Positions 58,225-64,000 of a stretch of DNA of 64,000 nucleotides are shown in pieces (positions within the stretch are counted from its first letter, which is position 1; each line of letters begins with the position of its first letter). The stretch is taken from NCBI GenBank assembly GCA_011620345.1, contig WOZJ01000057.1, positions 165,246 to 229,245 on the forward strand, given 5' to 3'. A model generated the notes under the pieces. The model saw only the letters and a list, made by a program, of their open reading frames with translations, was not told the DNA's origin and searched no databases. The position numbers were made by a program, and so were the translations under genes. Origin of the DNA: Nitrospirota bacterium. Its GTDB lineage: Bacteria; UBA2233.

Positions 58225-60537
58225 TTACTTCGCCTTCTGGATGAGCTCTTGGAGTTTTGGAAGAATGCTCTCCTGAACAAACTGGCGGTTTTGCGCCTTG
58301 TCCTTGTACATCCGCTCATCGGCTATACGAAGAGCCTCTTTGAGCGTGCTTTCCGGCTTTTTTGCAACCGCGTATCCCGTTGCGATGCTAAGTGGCAAGG
58401 AAGGCTGCCCGGCGTTATAATCCTGGATGGCCTTTCTTAAGCGAGCCACGGCCTGTTTCGTCGTCTCCTCCGTTGCATTAGACAGGAGAATGATGAACTC
58501 GTCCCCCCCAACCCTGGCTAAGATGTCCTCTGCCCGGAAAGAGCTTCGGATAAGTGAGGCTGCTTCTACAATTAGCAAGTCCCCAGCTTCGTGGCCTAGG
58601 TTGTCGTTTACAAACTTAAGCGAGTCGAGATCGCACACGATAATGCCCGTTAGTTTTGGGAGCCTCGTAAGCTCGAGCCTTCTTAGCTCTTCTTCGAAGA
58701 AGGTGCGGTTGTAAAGACCCGTAAGCGCATCGTGCATACTCAGGTAGCTAAGGCGTTCTTCCATCTGTTTGCGCTCCGTGATCTCTTGGCCGATCGAGAA
58801 TACTACCTGCCTCCCTTGGATTTTAATGGGGACAATGTTCATAAGAAGTGTGCGCTCGGCGTTATTTGCCTTGTCTGGCCCGTTGCTCTTGTAGGCGGAT
58901 TCCACGCTGAAGGGGGAAAAGTCTTTTTTGCGGAGAACCTCTAAAATTTGGCTATCCCAGAGTGCCCGCTTGAGAAGTTCCTCTCGATTTATTCCCAAAA
59001 ACTGGATTGCGGCCTGGTTTGCATCGATGTAACTCCCATGCTCGTCGATCAAAAAAATAGGGTTGATTGTATTTTCAAAAAGGGCTCTGTAGCGTTGTTC
59101 GCTTTCTTTAAGCGCCTCTTCGGCTTTTTTGCGGTCCGTGATGTCGAGCAAAAACCCATGGATTTGCTTCAGCTTCGCTTCCGCCGACTCGATGTGCCGA
59201 ACATCTTCTCCCTCGTCGAACACTCCTAGCAGGTTTGCGAGGATGCTGAGCCTTTCACCTTGAATATTCTTGAAAGAAAGCTCAAGAAACTGGACTTTCC
59301 TTTCGTCCTTTATCCTCTTGAGGAGTTGGTCGTATGCACTCGGGTTCTCAAGGAGCTCGGGCAAGGACGTTTGGATGGCCTCAGGGGCTGAGGAGAACCC
59401 GAATAAAGCGGCGAACTGATGGTTGCAAAGTATGAGTGATCCATCGGGGTTTGCCAGGAAGTTGGCTGTAAGGGCATTAAAAAAGAGTTGTCGGAACCGC
59501 TCTTCGCTTTCTTGGATTTGCTTTGCATGCTCGAGCCCGGAGAGCATCATGTTGACCGCGGAGGCAAGCCTGGCAATTTCACCGCTCCCCTCCACGGGCA
59601 ACCGTTTGGTTAAATCCTGGCTAAACCCGATCGTCACCACGTTGGCCGCAAGCTGCTCAACCTCGTCCACGAGCTGCGTCTTGAGCAGCCAAAACAGAAG
59701 CACGAGGAATGCCAGACCGGAAACCACGAGCCCAATGCCGAAGTAGCGCATGCTCAAGAGACCCTGCTTAAAGACTGCACGATCTTGACTCGTCTGGATC
59801 ACAAAGGCGGGTTTTCCGTGGATGTCCCGGACAAGTCCGAACCCTGCGATCTGGTCTGCAGAAATCGCCTCTACCCAGGTATCGGCACCGCCTGACCGCG
59901 CTTCCTCGAAGGGCCTGACAAACAAGGGTAGACGAACTATGGCGGAGAGCCGTTTGATCTCTTTACGGTCGAGGTACCGCCCCATGATCAGCGTGCCCGT
60001 GATGCGGGGCGGGCTGGCCGAAGGGTCGAAAATCGGCCTTGAGGTGACAAGAACGGGGTTATTCTGAACCATGAGAACGCCGGACGGGCTGCTTTGAACG
60101 CTCTTGTGGTTTTGGAGGGCCTGATCGTGGACGATGGCGTTCCAAACGAGATCCGGAAAGGGAGTTCTTATTGCACGGTCCAAATCAAAATGGTCTGCCC
60201 GGACAACACTTCCGGAAGCATTCAGGAACACCATAAAATGAACCCGCATCTCGAGAAACGGCGTGATTACGAGGTTCTTCCGGACAAAGTCTGGATTCTG
60301 CCCAGCCACAAATCGGTCAGCCTCCTCCCAGCCGGCCCAGTCACCCGCTTTCGCGCTTAGGGAGGTGTACTCTTGTTCTAACGCACCGAGGACACGCCGG
60401 ACGTTTTGCCTGACGTTTTGGGATTCAATTTTTCGAAACCCTTCGAGCAGGGTAAGGTGAGATGTGGCGTACATCGCCAAAAACAAGACGCCTAGCGCAG
60501 CAAAGGCAATTATGAAGGCTTTTCTTCGAAGCGACAT
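58225..60537 (-). CDS. Membrane diguanylate cyclase (CHASE4-HAMP-PAS-PAS-GGDEF)
   Basis: CHASE4 (AGDWAGWEEADRFV), HAMP, two PAS, GGDEF with upstream RxxD I-site (RAEDILARVGGDEF). Confidence 0.93.
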   Translation of the reverse strand: MSLRRKAFIIAFAALGVLFLAMYATSHLTLLEGFRKIESQNVRQNVRRVLGALEQEYTSLSAKAGDWAGWEEADRFVAGQNPDFVRKNLVITPFLEMRVHFMVFLNASGSVVRADHFDLDRAIRTPFPDLVWNAIVHDQALQNHKSVQSSPSGVLMVQNNPVLVTSRPIFDPSASPPRITGTLIMGRYLDRKEIKRLSAIVRLPLFVRPFEEARSGGADTWVEAISADQIAGFGLVRDIHGKPAFVIQTSQDRAVFKQGLLSMRYFGIGLVVSGLAFLVLLFWLLKTQLVDEVEQLAANVVTIGFSQDLTKRLPVEGSGEIARLASAVNMMLSGLEHAKQIQESEERFRQLFFNALTANFLANPDGSLILCNHQFAALFGFSSAPEAIQTSLPELLENPSAYDQLLKRIKDERKVQFLELSFKNIQGERLSILANLLGVFDEGEDVRHIESAEAKLKQIHGFLLDITDRKKAEEALKESEQRYRALFENTINPIFLIDEHGSYIDANQAAIQFLGINREELLKRALWDSQILEVLRKKDFSPFSVESAYKSNGPDKANNAERTLLMNIVPIKIQGRQVVFSIGQEITERKQMEERLSYLSMHDALTGLYNRTFFEEELRRLELTRLPKLTGIIVCDLDSLKFVNDNLGHEAGDLLIVEAASLIRSSFRAEDILARVGGDEFIILLSNATEETTKQAVARLRKAIQDYNAGQPSLPLSIATGYAVAKKPESTLKEALRIADERMYKDKAQNRQFVQESILPKLQELIQKAK

Positions 60538-60679
60538 TCGGAGTGCTCTTTATTAATTACAGAGACGTATTGTAGCATAGCTTTAAGGCCAAAGGGGGCC
60601 TATTGACATCAAGGGACATCCTATCCCGCCACATCCTTGTTATTTTGTGAGGTTTTACGGACATTGCGAAGGAAAGCTC

Positions 60680-61438
60680 ATGGGTGATAATTTTGCAAAA
60701 GAGTTTCAGCATGAAATGGTCTTTATCCACGGGCTCTACGGCCAAAATGGTCAATACCGAGGGTTGATCAAGGCATTGGAAAAAAAAGGTGTACGCCTCC
60801 ATACCCCTTCCTTGCGAGGCTATTCTGCCGAACGATTATTTGTTCGGTTCTCGGCATCCGAGGTGTTAGGGGCAGCCAGGAAGGCCGTCGTTCAGGTTTA
60901 TAAAGACACGCAAAAAAAACCCTGGCTGTTCGGCTCATCGCTAGGAAGTATCTTTGCCGTAAGGTATGCCATAGAACACCCGGAGACGATCAAAGGGCTT
61001 ATCTTGCACACGATTGTAGACCCAGCCGTCCTACCGCTTACAAACGGGACTCAGCGGGCTTTCCATAGACTTGGGAGTTGGCTGCTTTGGGCTTCTCCGA
61101 TTCTCGGCCTCATTCCTTTCCCCTTCCCATGGTTTGCGGGAACGTACCCAAAGAAGCGCATTTTTTATTCCGTCAATGGCCTTATGGAGCTCTTTTATGA
61201 TCAAAGGTTTCGCTTGGGACTAGAGCAGATCTCCTTGCCTTCGTTTTTGATCGTCGGGAGTAAAGACCGCCTCCTTCCTCCTGATTATTGCCTTTCGGTT
61301 TTTAGGCGTCTCGGGGATGCTAGAGGGGATTGTCAGATAGAGAATGCGGGCCATGGGGTTTTGATGACCCATCCCTACAGAGTGGGACAACAAATCGCGG
61401 CCTGGCTGGCTGCAGAGCAACAGGCCTGCTTGACCTAA
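60680..61438 (+). CDS. Alpha/beta hydrolase
   Basis: VFIHGLYGQNGQYRGLIKAL, GSSLGS nucleophile elbow, late NAGHGV His. Start could be the GTG at 60647. Confidence 0.85.
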   Translation: MGDNFAKEFQHEMVFIHGLYGQNGQYRGLIKALEKKGVRLHTPSLRGYSAERLFVRFSASEVLGAARKAVVQVYKDTQKKPWLFGSSLGSIFAVRYAIEHPETIKGLILHTIVDPAVLPLTNGTQRAFHRLGSWLLWASPILGLIPFPFPWFAGTYPKKRIFYSVNGLMELFYDQRFRLGLEQISLPSFLIVGSKDRLLPPDYCLSVFRRLGDARGDCQIENAGHGVLMTHPYRVGQQIAAWLAAEQQACLT

Positions 61439-61449
61439 GGAGGCGAGGA

Positions 61450-62640
61450 ATGCGATTGGCCAATTTTCTTGGGGGGTTCCAAGAGGACGCCTCTTGGATC
61501 CGGGCGATGTTCGAAAAAGGCAGGGACCTGAAGGCGTCCCTTGGCGCAGAACACGTTGCCGATTTAAGCCTTGGAAACCCCCTGCAGGCACCAGACCAAA
61601 GGGTATTGAACGAACTTGTCCGCGTGGTTGCAGACCCCACCGCCCATGGTTACACCTCCAACCTTGGGCTTGACGAGACAAGGGATGCGATTTCGGCTTA
61701 CCTAAAAGGAAAGTCGGGCATCCCCTTCCAGAGGGCGCACGTGGCCGTTGTGGCCGGGGCCGCCGGAGGCCTTGTCGTAGCCCTTCGTGCGCTTGCAGAC
61801 CAAGGCGAAACAGTGGGGGTATTTTCTCCGTACTTCACGGAGTACCCTTTCTATGCCAAAGCGCTTGGGTTGCATTTCGAATCCCAAGCGCTCGCTCCCC
61901 CCTTCATCCCGACGCTTGAAGATGCCCGTCGGCTGATGAAAAAAAAGCCCAGGGTCGTGTTGATTAACTCCCCGAATAACCCTACTGGCCAGGTATGGGG
62001 AAATGAGGCCTACGCGGCAATCCGACAAGCGATAGACGAACTTGGGCCTAAGGATAGGCCTGACGTGGTCTTTGACGACCCCTATGCAGAGATTGTGTAC
62101 GACGGACTTACGCCCCCGTTCCCCCTTTCGGAAATCCCACAGGCCCTGTATATATCTTCTTTTTCCAAGACATGGGCGATCCCTGGCGCAAGGGTTGGGT
62201 TTTTGGCCGTTCATCCCGACAATCCGCTTGCCGTGCAGGCGATGGACGCCGTCGCTTTTTTGATGCGTGCACTCGGCTTCGTGAGTGCGAACGCCTCCGC
62301 TCAAAGGATGCTCGCACGGGTCGGAGTGGGCAACGTACACCCTGAGCTTGCGCTCTACGAAAAACACCGCGATATGCTCGTCCATGGCCTCCTGTCTCTA
62401 GGGTTCCGCTTCGTTGTCCCTCGTGGAGGGTTTTACGTTTTTCCGGATGTACCCGAGGCCTTTCAAGATGACATTTGTTTTGTTTCTCGTGCACTCGCAG
62501 ACGGGCTGATCGTTGTCCCAGGGAGAGGGTTCGGGGATGCCTCCAGGTTCCGAGTGGTCTTTTCCGTGAGTCAAGAGACGATCTGCAGAGCCATTGAAAA
62601 GCTTCAGAACGTCTTGCACAACCCGGGTCCAAAAAGATGA
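61450..62640 (+). CDS. PLP-dependent class I/II aminotransferase
   Basis: NSPNNPTGQVW, FDDPYAEIVYDG, SSFSKTWAIPGARVGFLA. Confidence 0.93.
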   Translation: MRLANFLGGFQEDASWIRAMFEKGRDLKASLGAEHVADLSLGNPLQAPDQRVLNELVRVVADPTAHGYTSNLGLDETRDAISAYLKGKSGIPFQRAHVAVVAGAAGGLVVALRALADQGETVGVFSPYFTEYPFYAKALGLHFESQALAPPFIPTLEDARRLMKKKPRVVLINSPNNPTGQVWGNEAYAAIRQAIDELGPKDRPDVVFDDPYAEIVYDGLTPPFPLSEIPQALYISSFSKTWAIPGARVGFLAVHPDNPLAVQAMDAVAFLMRALGFVSANASAQRMLARVGVGNVHPELALYEKHRDMLVHGLLSLGFRFVVPRGGFYVFPDVPEAFQDDICFVSRALADGLIVVPGRGFGDASRFRVVFSVSQETICRAIEKLQNVLHNPGPKR

Positions 62641-63692
62641 ACGAATACTCCGAGTTGGTCCGCCCCGTTCTTCGTAAGGTGCAAGGTTACGAGCCAGGCG
62701 AACAACCCAAGGAAGGCCCTATTCTTAAGTTGAACACCAACGAAAACCCTTATGGGCCATCCCCAAAGGTGGGGGCGGCAATTCGCAGGGCGATACCAAG
62801 GCTCAAGCGCTACCCGGACCCTGATTGCAGCAGGTTGCGCGCCAAGATCGCCGAAGTATACGGTATCCCAGAGTCTTGCACGCTAGTAACGAACGGGTCT
62901 GACGAGGCCATACGCCTGGTCTTCGAGGGATTACTGGATCCGGGCGAGCGCTTGATCCTTCCCGTTCCGACGTACACCCTATACGATGTACTGGCGACGT
63001 TTCGCTCTGCCGAGGTTGTGCGGGCCCAATTTGGAGACGATTTTGAGCTACCCCCCCTGCCGACTGCAGGGAAGCTCTTGGTCCTTCCCAATCCGCACGT
63101 CCCTTCTGGAGTGGCGTTTGCTGTAGAACGGCTTGCAGCACTGGCCCGAGATTTCCAAGGGCTTTTGCTCCTCGATGAAGCTTACGTCGATTTTGGGGCA
63201 GAGAGCGCAATCGGTCTTGTGGGGCAATTAGAAAACGTGGCCGTCCTTAGGACGTTTTCGAAGTCTTTTTCGCTAGCTGGGCTAAGGGTTGGTTTTTTGG
63301 CTGGGCCTCCTTGGCTTATCGAGACGCTTTTTAAGCTGAAAGATTCCTACAACGTAAGCCATGTGGCTCAGGCTGGCGCGTTGGCTGCCCTCGAAGACAT
63401 CGGCTGGATGGAGCTCAATGCCAAAAGAATCATGGAGGCGCGGGATTTTACCCGCTACCATTTGTTAAGCCTTGGGTTTTCCGTCCCCATCTCGAGCGCA
63501 AATTTTTTACTGGCCCAAAAGCCTGGCGTGGACTTGTACCCTTTGTACCTCGAGTTGAAGCGAAGGAACCTTCTCGTGCGGTACTTTGCCACGCCAGGCC
63601 TTTTTGACCGGATTCGCATCTCGATTGGCAAGGCATCCGAGATGGAGTTCTTTCTGGAAACCCTCCAAAAGGCCCTCGTGTCGCTAGCCTAA
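62637..63692 (+). CDS. hisC: Histidinol-phosphate aminotransferase
   Basis: LNTNENPYGPSPKV, VTNGSDEAIRLVFEG, LLDEAYVDF, RTFSKSFSLAGLRVGFL. Confidence 0.92.
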   Translation: MNEYSELVRPVLRKVQGYEPGEQPKEGPILKLNTNENPYGPSPKVGAAIRRAIPRLKRYPDPDCSRLRAKIAEVYGIPESCTLVTNGSDEAIRLVFEGLLDPGERLILPVPTYTLYDVLATFRSAEVVRAQFGDDFELPPLPTAGKLLVLPNPHVPSGVAFAVERLAALARDFQGLLLLDEAYVDFGAESAIGLVGQLENVAVLRTFSKSFSLAGLRVGFLAGPPWLIETLFKLKDSYNVSHVAQAGALAALEDIGWMELNAKRIMEARDFTRYHLLSLGFSVPISSANFLLAQKPGVDLYPLYLELKRRNLLVRYFATPGLFDRIRISIGKASEMEFFLETLQKALVSLA

Positions 63693-64000
63693 GCCTGTCT
63701 AGGTTTATTATGGGCGTCAAGGAGCTTTCTTAGGACGAAAGGAAGAATTCCGCCGTGTCGTAGGTATTCTACGTCGATAGCATTGTCCACCCTTGCAATC
63801 GCTTCAAACGTCGTAGTTTCACCCCCAGGCCGTGTGGCACGCACCGTGAGATGTTTGTGAGGGACCAAGTCTGTAATTCCCTCTATGTCGTAGGTTTCAT
63901 GGCCCGTAAGCCCGATTGTCGACCGGTTCTCGCCGGGTAAAAACTCCATCGGCAGGACACCCATGCCCACAAGGTTGCTTCGGTGAATCCGCTCGAAGCT
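63689..64000 (-). CDS. acnA: Aconitate hydratase, C-terminal fragment (gene continues past window end)
   Basis: SFERIHRSNLVGMGVLPMEFLPGENRSTIGLTGHETYDIEGI, open to window edge. Confidence 0.92.
   Translation of the reverse strand, partial: SFERIHRSNLVGMGVLPMEFLPGENRSTIGLTGHETYDIEGITDLVPHKHLTVRATRPGGETTTFEAIARVDNAIDVEYLRHGGILPFVLRKLLDAHNKPRQA

Overview
The window is about 64 kb of bacterial chromosome with dense coding and many short gene overlaps. I found no rRNA, CRISPR array, transposase or phage gene. Most of it is housekeeping: plsY; enoyl-CoA hydratase and a MaoC-like protein; a TRAP transporter with a TatT lipoprotein; guaB-guaA; dnaE; hflX; pgsA-like; thrS-infC-rpmI-rplT-pheS-pheT; surE; ilvD with a LUD/Lut-type operon; an M16 peptidase pair; rph-rdgB; an otsA-otsB fusion; Rrf2-sufCBDSU-sufT; a CHASE4/HAMP/PAS/GGDEF protein; hisC; and a partial aconitase. 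There are five tRNAs: Arg-CCG, Leu-CAA, Val-GAC, Pro-GGG and Pro-TGG. The unusual part is an accessory locus at about 6.8-20.4 kb. It encodes four multiheme c-type cytochromes (13, 3, 11 and 13 CXXCH/CX3CH motifs by my count), one of them fused to a b561-type membrane domain, plus a separate b561-type subunit. It also encodes a two-component system whose kinase carries a CXXCH motif in its extracytoplasmic region. At its end lies a tight cluster of six tiny exported proteins, each with exactly one C-x(n)-C-H motif and none with the canonical n=2 spacing. Three of the six form a paralogous family (MCxxAKPGCxxxCHGDDKxxKCPxKSGA). I think this small-protein cluster is the best candidate for an undescribed system. 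All calls come from reading the sequence and ORF track; no database search was run.
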